Below are positions 45,350 through 55,102 of a DNA stretch of 64,000 nucleotides, piece after piece. Location: contig JABDKG010000071.1 of assembly GCA_013002305.1 (NCBI GenBank), positions 18,602-82,601 on the forward strand. The letters run 5' to 3'. The position numbers were made by a program, and so were the translations under genes. Source of the stretch: Hellea sp. (GTDB taxonomy: Bacteria > Pseudomonadota > Alphaproteobacteria > Caulobacterales > Maricaulaceae). Below the pieces are notes generated by a model that did not search any database, was not told the DNA's origin, and worked only from the letters and a program-made list of their open reading frames with translations. Every line of letters begins with the position of its first letter. Position 1 is the stretch's first letter.

Positions 45350-47101
45350 CTACCAGAAGAACCAGTAGAGCCCGATCAACACGGCGCCGATGAGCAGTGC
45401 TGCAATATTGAAATTGCTCTTCGTCTTAAAATCCACATCCTTAACTTCTAGATGGGTCAGTTTAGTGTCATCATGTTTAACCACATTCGCCAGTACAGCG
45501 CCGACCATAATCGCAACGAAGATCGCTGATATTGGTTTTGTAAAGCTTGGAAACTCGATAAAGGTAAAGACTAAAGCGCCCAGTCCCAATGCCGTATAAA
45601 TCAATGTGTCCATTTTGACCTGACGATCGAGCGAGGACATGTGCGAGACGGCCATGCCTGCTGCTGTGCTGAGCAGGAAGACCAGCCAGATACGGTTCAC
45701 AAAAGACAGTTCCGGCGCAAAGACCTTCAGGACAATAGACAAGAGGACTGACAGGATGAGAACCGTAAATGCGCCTTCGCTATTGGCCGGTTTGTAGAAC
45801 ATACCGAGCAAGAACACAGCGACCACGCCTGGCGCAATGAAGCCAGTATATTCCTGAATAGTCTGAAACGCGCTATCGAAGCCTGCGAGAAAGGGTTTTG
45901 CGGCGATCACGGCAATAACCATTGCCAGCACCGCAACGAACCGACCGACACTGACGTAATGATGTTCGGTCTGCCCCGGTTTGATCATTGGCTTATAGAT
46001 ATCCATAGTGAAAATCGTCGAAATTGAATTAACCATCGATGCCAGAGACGAGACGATAGCGGCGACCAGAGCCGCAAATATCAGCCCGCGTAACCCAGCC
46101 GGCATGATACCCATGACCTCGGGATAGGCTGCATCAGTTTTGGCATCCAGAACCGATTGGTCCAGAGCTCCAAATTCCGTAGCCGCGAGCATAACAGCGG
46201 CAATGCCCGGAAGCACAATAATCAGCGGCATGATCAATTTTAAAGCCGCTGCAAAAACGAGTCCCTTTTGCGCCTCGGGAAGATCTTTAGCGCCGAGAGC
46301 CCGCTGGATAATATATTGGTTAAAGCCCCAATAATTCAGGTGCAGTATCCAAAGACCTCCAAGAAGAGTCCAAATGCCCGGCATGGTATCGTAGCCGAAT
46401 TGCCCAGGTTCGAAAATCATGTCGAACTTCTCGGGAAGCTCAGTATAGAGCCGCTCGACGCCGCCAAAGAAATTGCCGCCGCCAATCATTTGCATGGTCA
46501 ATACGGCAATGATGATACCGCCAACAATTAAGATAACCACTTGAATAATATCCGTCAGAGCTACGGCTTTGAGCCCGCCAAAAATGGAATATGCAATGGC
46601 AAACGTCCCCATTCCTGCCATAGCCACAACTTCGTCAACGCCTGTTAAGGAATTAACGGCAATTGCTCCGAGCCACAAAACAGCGGTCAGATTAACCAAT
46701 GTATAAAGCGCGATCCAGTAGATCGACATGGTGGTTTTAACGCCTGTGCCAAACCTTTGATCAAGGAATTGGGGCATGGTGTAGACTTCCCGCTTAAGGA
46801 ATATGGGCAAGAAATATTTCGCCACTAAAATTAAAACGATTGCCGCCTGCCATTCATAGGCTGCAATTGCGAGTCCTATTCGGTATCCTTCTCCGGACAT
46901 GCCGATGATTTGTTCAGCCGAGATGTTGGCCGCAATCAGTGAGGCGCCGATCGCCCACCAGGGTAGGGACTTACCAGCGAGGAAGTAATCCTCTGTAGTT
47001 TTGACGTGTCCTTTGGGCTCGCGGGAGACATAAATTGCAATTCCAAACAACAGCACCGCATAAAATGCAACAACCACCAGATCCATAGTTTCCAAAACCA
47101 T
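45350..47101 (-). CDS. Sodium:sugar symporter, SGLT-like (SSS family)
   Basis: 583-aa transporter with about 14 helices. AGKSLPWWAIGASLIAANISAEQIIGMSGEGY is the SGLT-type TM1-TM2 region, clearly different from PutP. VSSLASMVNSISTIFTMDIY is the sodium-site helix TM8. The gene starts 18 bases after the GH3 stop and is in the same direction, so GH3 and the symporter form one operon ending at the terminator at 45305-45325. It probably brings glucose or short glucans, released by GH3, across the inner membrane. Confidence 0.93.
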   Translation of the reverse strand: MVLETMDLVVVAFYAVLLFGIAIYVSREPKGHVKTTEDYFLAGKSLPWWAIGASLIAANISAEQIIGMSGEGYRIGLAIAAYEWQAAIVLILVAKYFLPIFLKREVYTMPQFLDQRFGTGVKTTMSIYWIALYTLVNLTAVLWLGAIAVNSLTGVDEVVAMAGMGTFAIAYSIFGGLKAVALTDIIQVVILIVGGIIIAVLTMQMIGGGNFFGGVERLYTELPEKFDMIFEPGQFGYDTMPGIWTLLGGLWILHLNYWGFNQYIIQRALGAKDLPEAQKGLVFAAALKLIMPLIIVLPGIAAVMLAATEFGALDQSVLDAKTDAAYPEVMGIMPAGLRGLIFAALVAAIVSSLASMVNSISTIFTMDIYKPMIKPGQTEHHYVSVGRFVAVLAMVIAVIAAKPFLAGFDSAFQTIQEYTGFIAPGVVAVFLLGMFYKPANSEGAFTVLILSVLLSIVLKVFAPELSFVNRIWLVFLLSTAAGMAVSHMSSLDRQVKMDTLIYTALGLGALVFTFIEFPSFTKPISAIFVAIMVGAVLANVVKHDDTKLTHLEVKDVDFKTKSNFNIAALLIGAVLIGLYWFFW

Positions 47102-47119
47102 GAGTTTCCCCTTTTTCCG

Positions 47120-49603
47120 CTAATTCGCTTGTACAGGACAGCTCGCTGGCGTGCCCGTGTTAATTATTTCTGCAGAATGTAGCGCAACAATTGCGGCGCT
47201 TTCATTGGTAAGTTGCAGGACAGTATTGACGTTTTCCGTATCAAGGCCTGCATTCGCAAAACATCTGACCGGGATGGCCGTGTTGGCCCATTCGCCTTCT
47301 GGCAAGCTGGATATTATATCCGAAATGTCAAGGCTGGCACCGCAGCCATCGCCGCAGCCCATGGTCGCAATCATGGGGCTCGTTGGCGGCGAGTCCATCC
47401 GCCACAGCAGGTTCAGTGACATTTGATCGAGATCACCGAGTTGCGACAGGTCGACAGGACGCAATGTTTTAATGCTGGCGCTGGCTTCGCCATTACCAGA
47501 CCAGTGGATTATCCGCGAATCTTCCTGAGCTTTATAATCGGTGCCGGAAATCGCGATCCCGCCGCCGAGGCTGGCTGCTGAAAGCGCGGTCGCCGGTACG
47601 TTTAAATTAGACGAATCGCCGAGATAAAATCCAAACGGATTAGCCGCATCTCCCCGTACAATGATTTTACCGCCAAAGTCCTCGCCGAGACTTGCGACAC
47701 CGGCATCTTCGGACAGTGTTTCGAACATTGCCGTTTCCCCGGCGTAATCAAGGCCATATCCAAAAGGATATAGCACGCCCGGTGCGTCGGCGCTGTTGAT
47801 GCGAACGCCGGTGCCATCGGACGGCCAAGTAAATGAAAGACGTCCTTTAAAATCGCTACGGACTGCGCCGTCTTTATCGCCGACTATGACATCGGCAACG
47901 CCGCCGCCTTCTGTTCCCGGAAGCCAGGCAACAACAAATGCGTCAGAAGCGTTGAGATGCGGGTTCACCCAGAGGGGCCGACCCGTCAGAAAAACGGATA
48001 CAACCGGAATGCCTTGATCTTTAAAAGACTTGATAAGGTTTAAATTTTCACCATTGGCAAACTCGAAAACGAGGTCAGAACGATCGCCGCGATATTCAGC
48101 ATAGGGCTGCTCGCCATAGACAACAATGGCGACGTCGGGCTTTTGATCGAATGATCCGTCGACAGAGTGAACGGCTGAGCCGCCTTGTTCGGTCATTGCC
48201 GACTGTATGCCGGCGAAAATTGTTTCGCCGGTGCCAAATTCGTCATTGCTGTTGCCGGTGCCTTGCCAGTTAAGTGTCCAGCCGCCGGTTTGCTGCTGCA
48301 TGGAATCTGCACCGGATCCGGTGACAAGGACATGGCTGCTTGCGTTTATCGGCAGCATTCCGTCTTGATTCTTGAGCAGGACAAGAGACTCTTGTACGGC
48401 TTGCTGTGCTATGGCGGTGTGCGCGTCAGCACCAAGATTATCAAGATTTGTACTGGCGCGCTTGGACGGCAACCCGGCGTCCATGAGGCCGCTTCTGATC
48501 TTAACTTCAAGAATTCTCGTGACGGCTTCGTCCAGGCGATCTTTGTCAAGATCGCCGTTTTTGGCCTGCGCTAGAAGCGAGTGATACAAGCCCTTCCAGC
48601 TATCAGGCGCCATATACATATCGACGCCGGCATGCAGGCTTTCAGGGCAGTCCGTTTTCGTACAGCCCGGGACTTCGGCGTGACCGTTCCAGTCACCAAC
48701 CACAAAACCTTCAAAACCGAGTTGATCCCTCAACACGTCATTGAGCAGATATTCATGGCCGTGCATTTTGTCGCCGTTTATCGACGAAAAGGATGCCATA
48801 ACAACTTGAACGCCTTTATCAATGGCGGGCTGATATCCCGCGCCGTGAGTGGCCAAAATTTCGTCGATGGCGCCGACTGTATCGCCTTTATCGATCCCAA
48901 GCTCGGTCCCGCCGTCAGCGACGAAATGTTTGGCCGTGGCGACGACATTTTCGTTTTTTAGAAAATCTTCCGCACCAACTGTACCTTGCAGACCCTCGAC
49001 CACGACAGCCGCGTAAGCGGCGACGATGGCCGGGTTTTCAGAATAGCTCTCATAAGCGCGTCCCCAACGATCATCCTGCGCTACCGCTAGTGTCGGTGCA
49101 AACGTCCAATCAAGACCCGTTGCCCGGATCTCTCGGGCTGTAATTTCGCCGATTTTTTCCATGAGCTCTGGATTATCCATCGCTCCCAGTCCGATATTAT
49201 GCGGGAACATGGTCGCATTTTGAAGATTATTATGTCCGTGAACTGCATCTGTGCCCCAGATTGCCGGAATGCCGATCCCGCCATCGCTTGTGTCCGTCGA
49301 GGCGGTCCAAAAGGCATCCGCAAGCGCGACCCATTCTTCGGGCGCAGCTGTTTTGCCGCCGCCCGGCGCAGAGTTGCCACCATTTAGTACAGAGCCAAGA
49401 TTATAAGTTTTGAGGTCTTCTGGTGTGACAGCCGAGATGTCGGCCTGAATAATTTGACCGATTTTCTCTTCGAGAGTCATTCTAGACAATAAGTCGATGG
49501 CTTGACTATTTATATTGAGCTCTGAAACAGCTTTATCGGATTGAGAGCAAGCGGAAATGGCTAAAAGCCCGGCAAATATACACGCCGAAATGGCTATTTT
49601 CAT
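47120..49603 (-). CDS. Glycoside hydrolase family 3 beta-glucosidase, lipoprotein
   Basis: 827-aa exo-acting enzyme. A type II signal peptide ends in ISA before Cys19, so it is lipid-anchored. The GH3 N-terminal barrel starts MTLEEKIGQIIQADI and has IWGTDAVHGHNN, TAKHFVADGGTELG and the nucleophile Asp in GFVVGDWNGHAEV (about residue 300). The GH3 C-terminal domain (VLVTGSGADSMQQQTGGWTL) and a further about 180-residue beta domain follow. This is the layout of ExoP-type exo-1,3/1,4-beta-glucanases. It is the first gene of the leftward operon with the SGLT-like symporter and faces the LacI gene across the operator region. Confidence 0.95.
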   Translation of the reverse strand: MKIAISACIFAGLLAISACSQSDKAVSELNINSQAIDLLSRMTLEEKIGQIIQADISAVTPEDLKTYNLGSVLNGGNSAPGGGKTAAPEEWVALADAFWTASTDTSDGGIGIPAIWGTDAVHGHNNLQNATMFPHNIGLGAMDNPELMEKIGEITAREIRATGLDWTFAPTLAVAQDDRWGRAYESYSENPAIVAAYAAVVVEGLQGTVGAEDFLKNENVVATAKHFVADGGTELGIDKGDTVGAIDEILATHGAGYQPAIDKGVQVVMASFSSINGDKMHGHEYLLNDVLRDQLGFEGFVVGDWNGHAEVPGCTKTDCPESLHAGVDMYMAPDSWKGLYHSLLAQAKNGDLDKDRLDEAVTRILEVKIRSGLMDAGLPSKRASTNLDNLGADAHTAIAQQAVQESLVLLKNQDGMLPINASSHVLVTGSGADSMQQQTGGWTLNWQGTGNSNDEFGTGETIFAGIQSAMTEQGGSAVHSVDGSFDQKPDVAIVVYGEQPYAEYRGDRSDLVFEFANGENLNLIKSFKDQGIPVVSVFLTGRPLWVNPHLNASDAFVVAWLPGTEGGGVADVIVGDKDGAVRSDFKGRLSFTWPSDGTGVRINSADAPGVLYPFGYGLDYAGETAMFETLSEDAGVASLGEDFGGKIIVRGDAANPFGFYLGDSSNLNVPATALSAASLGGGIAISGTDYKAQEDSRIIHWSGNGEASASIKTLRPVDLSQLGDLDQMSLNLLWRMDSPPTSPMIATMGCGDGCGASLDISDIISSLPEGEWANTAIPVRCFANAGLDTENVNTVLQLTNESAAIVALHSAEIINTGTPASCPVQAN

Positions 49604-49770
49604 AATGGCATCGCACCCAAATTAGACTGGGGCCCCTAAAAATAAGACAATTTTTGTCCAATTATTGTCTTGTAAAACACAATGTCAATGTTTAATTGTC
49701 TTTAAAGGACATTATTTGTTTTATTAGCGGGCAATAATCGTGTAATCGAAGAAATAAAACGGGATCTACT
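49604..49770. promoter_or_regulatory. Divergent GH3/lacI promoter with GACAAT...ATTGTC operators
   Basis: AAGACAAT (49644-49651) and ATTGTCTT (49664-49671) form an inverted repeat. Inside it GACAA/TTGTC also pair with a three-base spacer (49646-49658). A second near-palindrome TGTCTTTAAAGGACA lies at 49697-49711. These share the GACAA/TTGTC core with the site upstream of the TonB-dependent receptor, so they are probable binding sites of the neighbouring LacI protein, controlling GH3 and its own gene. Confidence 0.65.
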
Positions 49771-50784
49771 ATGGCAAGAATTACTGAAGTCGCGGAATTG
49801 GCCGGTGTTTCAGTGAAAACTGTTTCTCGTGTAATGAATAATTATCAGCACATCAGCGCAAAAACCCGTCAAAAAGTCGAGCGCGCTATGGAAGAATTGT
49901 CCTACGCGCCCAGTTCTGTTGCGCGCCAAATGCGTTTGAATAATAGCCTGAGCATCGGTATGATTTATGGCGATCCAAGTAGTGGATATCAAGCACGCTT
50001 AAATCATGCGGTCTTAAAAGCCTGTTCCGATGCCCGCCGGTATCTAGTTGTTGAGCTGTTCGATGAGAAAAGCAGAGAATGGCGCAAGCAGGTTGAAGAC
50101 TTTCTGGACCGGACAAAAGTTTCCAATATGATCTTAGTGCCACCGATGTGCGACTCAACTGATTTACATGAATTGCTCGCGCGGAGGCAGGTAAAATTTG
50201 TCCTAATTTCGCCTTCCAGACCCATTTCCGGCGCTAGCTCGATCGCCATGGATGATCGCCGAGCCGCCTACGAAATGGTCAATCACTTCATAGGCTTAGG
50301 TCATAAGCGGATTGGGTATATTGGGGGCCACCCGGATCACGTGGCGACATTGCTGAGGCGCCAAGGTTTTGAAGAAGCGCTCCGCCGCGCCAAAATTGAT
50401 ATTCAGAATAAATATCTAACGTCGGGACGATTTCGGTTTCGTAACGCCCTTGAATGCGCCGATGCGCTTTTATCTTTGGAAGTGCGTCCTACGGCAATTT
50501 TTGCCGCTAATGATGAGATGGCGGTAGCTGCCGTCATGACCGCTAACCGACTGGGCCTGCGGGTCCCTGAAGATCTGTCGGTTGCAGGATTTGACGATAC
50601 GCCGATCGCCAAAACCATATGGCCTGAGCTTACAACCGTCGCGCAGCCTATTGAAGAGATCGCTAAGGCCGCTGTTGATTCCATCGGTAATTTAAACCGC
50701 ACCGGTCAGTCCGTGTCAGAGACTCTTATATTTGAACACAAGGTATTAATTCGTGCGTCAACAGGCCCGGTCCCCGAAAGTTAG
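49771..50784 (+). CDS. LacI-family transcriptional regulator of the glucan locus
   Basis: 337 aa. The N-terminal HTH is textbook LacI: ITEVAELAGVSVKTVSRVMN at residues 3-22, then a hinge region RPAMEELSY-like (VERAMEELSYAPSSVARQM). A periplasmic-binding-protein-like effector domain follows, with IGYIGGHPDH and PTAIFAANDEMAVAAV. It lies between GH3 and the TonB-dependent receptor, and palindromes with a GACAA/TTGTC core occur on both sides of it. Such proteins usually repress until a sugar from the substrate binds; glucose or laminaribiose is a guess. Confidence 0.95.
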   Translation: MARITEVAELAGVSVKTVSRVMNNYQHISAKTRQKVERAMEELSYAPSSVARQMRLNNSLSIGMIYGDPSSGYQARLNHAVLKACSDARRYLVVELFDEKSREWRKQVEDFLDRTKVSNMILVPPMCDSTDLHELLARRQVKFVLISPSRPISGASSIAMDDRRAAYEMVNHFIGLGHKRIGYIGGHPDHVATLLRRQGFEEALRRAKIDIQNKYLTSGRFRFRNALECADALLSLEVRPTAIFAANDEMAVAAVMTANRLGLRVPEDLSVAGFDDTPIAKTIWPELTTVAQPIEEIAKAAVDSIGNLNRTGQSVSETLIFEHKVLIRASTGPVPES

Positions 50785-50972
50785 CCATTTTTCGCTTTAT
50801 TTTAACTAATTTTTTCCCGCACGAATCCCTGAGTTGTGACAATATTGTCACATTGTCCATTTATATTGTCCTTTTTTTGACTGGAACTTGACAGCGGTGG
50901 ACAATTTTGCGAATTGAAGGTGACAAAATGCGCCAGAAGGCGCGTCAGGGGATATGAATTATGGAGATATTT
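50785..50972 (+). promoter_or_regulatory. TonB-dependent receptor promoter with palindromic LacI-type operator
   Basis: The exact 18-bp palindrome TGTGACAATATTGTCACA lies at 50835-50852. Two further ATTGTC copies follow at 50852-50858 and 50865-50870, and GGACAATTTTG occurs around 50900. The palindrome core GACAATATTGTC matches sites upstream of GH3. It is the best operator in the locus. Confidence 0.7.
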
Positions 50973-53909
50973 ATGAAATCCGCTCAGAATCGGGCTCTAA
51001 GACAACTATTAATTGGATCGTCTTTGGTAGCCATCTCATCCGCAGCTACTCTCGCACAAGCGCAAGAAGTTGCGGACGACGAAATCGTCGTTACCGGTAT
51101 CCGGTCTTCCTTAAAGGAATCGATGGAGGTAAAACGAGATTCTTCTGGTATCGTAGATGCAATCACCGCTGAAGACATCGGTAAGTTCCCGGACACCAAC
51201 CTGGCAGAATCACTGCAGCGTATTCCGGGCGTAGCGATAGATCGTAGTAATGGCGAAGGATCAACGGTTACTGTTCGTGGTTGGGGTGCTGACTTTAATC
51301 TTGTAACGTTTAATGGACGTTATGTCCCCACATCATCAAGTGGTGATTTGGGCTCACGTTCTTTCGACTTTGGCAATCTCGCTTCCGAGGGTATCTCTTC
51401 TGTCGAACTGTACAAAACTTCCAAAGTTAACATCGCCAGCGGCGGCGCAGGTGCGACTATCAATATACGTACGACTAAGCCGCTCGAAGCCGGCAATATG
51501 ATCGCTACGGTCGGCGTAAAAGGTGTGTATGACACCAGCCAAATTGGCAGTGACAAGGTCACGCCGGAAATTTCAGGCCTTTATAGTAACACATTTGCAA
51601 ACGGCACAGTCGGCGTTGCGGTTTCAGGTAGTTATCAGCTTCGCGAAGGCGGCGTAACCCAGTCCAATATTGGCTGGCGTGATGGCTATCTTGGAAGTGA
51701 TGCTTTCGAAAATGAATGGGGCCGTCTGCCGCGTCCGGGTTCATGGAACTATATTGACGGCGTCACTAACCCGCCGGGCCCGAACGATGTCTATGAAGTC
51801 CCGCAAAATGGTGACTATGCTCTGACAGATTTCCGCCGCGAACGGATCAATGGTCAGCTAACATTGCAGGCCGATTTGACGCCAAACTTGCGCGCAACAG
51901 CCGATGCAACATATTCATCTAACGAAGTTGAAACCAATACAAGTTCTGCCGGTGTCTGGTTTGACCATGCTTGGACCAACAGTGCTTGGACAGACGGCCC
52001 TGTTGCCGGCCCGCTCTTCTATACAGAGTTTTTCGGTGCGACTGACCTGAGTTATAGTGGATCTTTGGCAGCGTCCAAAAATGAAAATATCTCGCTTGGT
52101 ATGAATTTGAACTGGCAGGCGACTGATCGCTTGAACATGGAACTTGATTATCACAACTCAACAGCCGAATCTGCGCCGACCAATGATTATGGTACATCCA
52201 TGTCGCTCGGTACGACTGTGTTCGGAATTGGTGAGCAAACAATCAATTTCGAAAATGCGTTACCGGTTATTTCTTTCGTAAATAACGGAACTGATCCAGA
52301 GCTTGCGTCCAATCGCCTTGCTTCCGGGAGTACTTTTGCCAATAATTACATGAAATCTGAAGTACAGCAGCTACAACTAAACGGGAGCTATGATCTCGAC
52401 AAAAAAGTCATCAAAAGCGTTGATTTTGGCGCCGGATGGCTAGAAAACGGTTTCCGTTCTGAAACCGGCTTTATCCAGACCGACTCTTGGGGCGGCCTTG
52501 GTACTCCAGATGATATTCCGGATGATTTCTTTGAGTGGGTAAATCTGCCAGAGCAGTTTGCCGGCGTTGCGGGTGCTGATGATCCAAACATGCTCCAAGG
52601 TCTCTACCGTTTTGATTTTGTTCAGATGGCAGATCTTCTCGAAGGCCTTCACGGCATTTGTTCTTCACCATGGGTGGGATCAACATCTGACAATCCTGGG
52701 ACATGTCTGGCCAACCGGACCAATTCGCAGGAGCTAACCGAAGAAACATTCAGCCTATATGCTCAGTTTAACAATGAGTTTGACTTGTTCGGTGCACCGA
52801 CAAATCTAACGGCGGGCGCTCGTTGGGAGCATACAGACGTAACTGCACCTGCTGAAATTCAAATTTATAATGGCACAAGCTGGCCGGGCGGAAACGAGTT
52901 CTTCTTGACCACTGATGGATCAACAGAAACGTCCGAATTTGACGGAAGCTATAGTTTCTTCCTCCCATCGGTCGATATGGATGTTGATGTCACAGAAGAC
53001 ATCAAATTCCGGGCTTCCTACAGCAAAACCATGGCCCGCCAGCGTTATAATGAGTTGGCACCAGGATTGGTTCTGGATTCACTTTTCCGCGCCGATGCAG
53101 GTACTGGCAGGACCGGTAATCCTGGTCTTAAGCCATTTACGTCAAACAATTATGACGCCTCAGCTGAATGGTATTTTGACGATAATAGTTATATTTCTGT
53201 CGGCTACTTTAAGAAGGACATTAAGGGTTTTGTCGGGTCCGAGGTTATTAACGATACATTTAACGGCCTTACCCACCCGGGTCAGGGGCCGATCGCCGCC
53301 GAAATGCGTGCGGCGCTTGGTTCAAATGTGACCGGAACTGACGTCGTCAATTGGTACATTGCTAACTATCCGAACCTCGTTGTAAATGGCGCGATCATTG
53401 GAACGAACGCCGACCCTGATCTATTCTTCGATATCACGCGCCCTGTCGTAAGTGATCGTACAGACGGATTTAAAGGTCTGGAATTTGCCGTTCAGCATAC
53501 ATTTGGTGATAGCGGATTTGGATTCATTGCCAACTACACGCTTGCAAGTACCGAACTTGAGTATGACAATACTCAGCCATACACGGTTTCTCAGATTGCG
53601 CTTCCAGGCGTCAGTGATAGTGCAAACGTCGTTGGCTTTTATGACAAAAACGGATTCCAGGCTCGTATTGCTTGGAACTGGCGTGAGAATTTCCTTGCAG
53701 GAAGCGGAATTAATCCATTCTATATCGAGGATTATGATCAAATTGACGCCAATGTCAGTTATGAGGTGCGTGATGGCTTTACTATCTTTGCCGAGGGCAT
53801 CGATATAACCGGTACCGACCGTCGTGGTCATCGCCGTTCTATGAATAATACTACCTTTATGAACCCGCAAAAAGGCCGCTACGCAGTTGGCGCCCGCTAT
53901 AAGTTCTAA
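50973..53909 (+). CDS. TonB-dependent outer-membrane receptor of the glucan locus
   Basis: 978 aa from ATG 50973, with GGAGA five bases upstream; ATG 50961 is also in frame. A signal peptide ends AQAQ. The TonB box region DEIVVTGIRSSLKESMEVKR is followed by the plug (ITAEDIGKFPDTNLAESLQR, RGWGADFNLVTFNGR) and a 22-strand barrel ending in Phe. This matches the Caulobacter/Xanthomonas-type receptors for oligosaccharides. It would take in glucan fragments with energy from TonB. The strong LacI operator directly upstream and GH16 directly downstream (after a terminator) support the substrate guess. Confidence 0.95.
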   Translation: MKSAQNRALRQLLIGSSLVAISSAATLAQAQEVADDEIVVTGIRSSLKESMEVKRDSSGIVDAITAEDIGKFPDTNLAESLQRIPGVAIDRSNGEGSTVTVRGWGADFNLVTFNGRYVPTSSSGDLGSRSFDFGNLASEGISSVELYKTSKVNIASGGAGATINIRTTKPLEAGNMIATVGVKGVYDTSQIGSDKVTPEISGLYSNTFANGTVGVAVSGSYQLREGGVTQSNIGWRDGYLGSDAFENEWGRLPRPGSWNYIDGVTNPPGPNDVYEVPQNGDYALTDFRRERINGQLTLQADLTPNLRATADATYSSNEVETNTSSAGVWFDHAWTNSAWTDGPVAGPLFYTEFFGATDLSYSGSLAASKNENISLGMNLNWQATDRLNMELDYHNSTAESAPTNDYGTSMSLGTTVFGIGEQTINFENALPVISFVNNGTDPELASNRLASGSTFANNYMKSEVQQLQLNGSYDLDKKVIKSVDFGAGWLENGFRSETGFIQTDSWGGLGTPDDIPDDFFEWVNLPEQFAGVAGADDPNMLQGLYRFDFVQMADLLEGLHGICSSPWVGSTSDNPGTCLANRTNSQELTEETFSLYAQFNNEFDLFGAPTNLTAGARWEHTDVTAPAEIQIYNGTSWPGGNEFFLTTDGSTETSEFDGSYSFFLPSVDMDVDVTEDIKFRASYSKTMARQRYNELAPGLVLDSLFRADAGTGRTGNPGLKPFTSNNYDASAEWYFDDNSYISVGYFKKDIKGFVGSEVINDTFNGLTHPGQGPIAAEMRAALGSNVTGTDVVNWYIANYPNLVVNGAIIGTNADPDLFFDITRPVVSDRTDGFKGLEFAVQHTFGDSGFGFIANYTLASTELEYDNTQPYTVSQIALPGVSDSANVVGFYDKNGFQARIAWNWRENFLAGSGINPFYIEDYDQIDANVSYEVRDGFTIFAEGIDITGTDRRGHRRSMNNTTFMNPQKGRYAVGARYKF

Positions 53910-53930
53910 ACTTATTACTCTTTAAACTTA

Positions 53931-53966
53931 AAACCGCCTCTATCCCCTTGAGGCGGTTTTTTTTTA
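53931..53966 (+). terminator. Rho-independent terminator after the receptor gene
   Basis: AAACCGCCTC (53931-53940) pairs with GAGGCGGTTT (53950-53959) and a run of T follows. It separates the receptor from GH16; leaky termination could lower the level of downstream enzymes relative to the receptor. Confidence 0.92.
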
Positions 53967-53990
53967 CATTTAATTTCTAAGAGAACCTCG

Positions 53991-55064
53991 ATGAAAAAAT
54001 TACCGATCTTGCTGATGACTGCCGGTCTTTTAGGAGTGTCATCATGCGGCGGAGACGGCGGCTCATCTGCTGCGCCGCCGCCAAGCGGCGGGGGATCAGG
54101 TGGAGGCACTGGAGGCGGAACAATAGTGTTGCCCATCCCGCCGCCAGCTCCAGATGGTGACGACTATCATCCTGAAGGCGCTGGCTGGGTGCCGGCCTGG
54201 TCCGATGAATTTGATGGCAGCGAAATTGACCGCACAAAATGGGAAGTCGAGGTTTCCTGCTGGGGCGGCGGCAATGATGAACGCCAATGCTACACGGACC
54301 GGTCTGAAAATATTGAGATCATCAACGGGCTCCTTCGCCTAAAGGCCTATCCGGAAACCTTTACCGGCCCCGAATTTCCGCAAGGCTGGCCGGATGGACG
54401 CGGCGGCCAAATCACACGGCAATATACATCGGGTAAAGTCCGCACCCGCGAAATTGCCGACTGGACCTATGGCCGCTTTTCAGCGCGCATGAAACTGCCT
54501 AAAGGACAGGGCACTTGGCCCGCCTTTTGGATGCTCCCGGCCGATAATATATATGGCGGCTGGGCGGCGTCGGGAGAGATCGATATTATGGAAGCCGTCA
54601 ACCTAGGCGCGCTGTGTAATGATTGCGATGGCAATGCCGGCGAAAACCGATCATCCGGCGCGCTGCATTTTGGCGGTGAATGGCCGAACAATAGATTTGA
54701 AGCCGATAAGTGGACCCTGCAAGGCGGCGACGAAGCAGCTGACCAATATCATGTATTCGCCATCGAATGGGGTGAGGGCCGAATGAATTGGTTTGTAGAC
54801 GGGGTCAAACTCTACACCATTGATTCCGAAAGCTGGTATTCCGATACCGTTGATAAAGCGGATAATCCTTATGCGCCGTTTGATCAGGACTTCTATCTGA
54901 TGTTCAATCTGGCCGTGGGCGGAAATCTGTCTGAAGGCAATAATCAGGGCGGATTTGACGTCGATAGCTATCCCAACGAAGTCCTCGTCGATTGGGTGCG
55001 GGTCTATCAATGCGAATTTGATGGAACCACAGGACGCAATTGCATGGACGGCGAAAACGAATAG
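53991..55064 (+). CDS. GH16 endo-beta-1,3-glucanase (laminarinase type), lipoprotein
   Basis: 357 aa. A lipoprotein signal (LLGVSS, Cys19) is followed by a Gly/Pro/Ser linker and then the GH16 jelly-roll from about residue 63 (GWVPAWSDEFDGSEID). The catalytic motif is GEIDIMEAV, E-x-D-x-x-E, the variant with an extra residue found in beta-1,3-glucanases rather than lichenases. FYLMFNLAVGGNL and a final VDWVRVYQ strand are also typical. Two Cys pairs near CWGGGNDERQC and CNDCDG may form disulfides. It cuts the polymer at the cell surface to feed the receptor. Confidence 0.95.
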   Translation: MKKLPILLMTAGLLGVSSCGGDGGSSAAPPPSGGGSGGGTGGGTIVLPIPPPAPDGDDYHPEGAGWVPAWSDEFDGSEIDRTKWEVEVSCWGGGNDERQCYTDRSENIEIINGLLRLKAYPETFTGPEFPQGWPDGRGGQITRQYTSGKVRTREIADWTYGRFSARMKLPKGQGTWPAFWMLPADNIYGGWAASGEIDIMEAVNLGALCNDCDGNAGENRSSGALHFGGEWPNNRFEADKWTLQGGDEAADQYHVFAIEWGEGRMNWFVDGVKLYTIDSESWYSDTVDKADNPYAPFDQDFYLMFNLAVGGNLSEGNNQGGFDVDSYPNEVLVDWVRVYQCEFDGTTGRNCMDGENE

Positions 55065-55102
55065 GCTTTGCTTGATTGCGTGAAATGTTTAAAAGACCTG
55101 CA

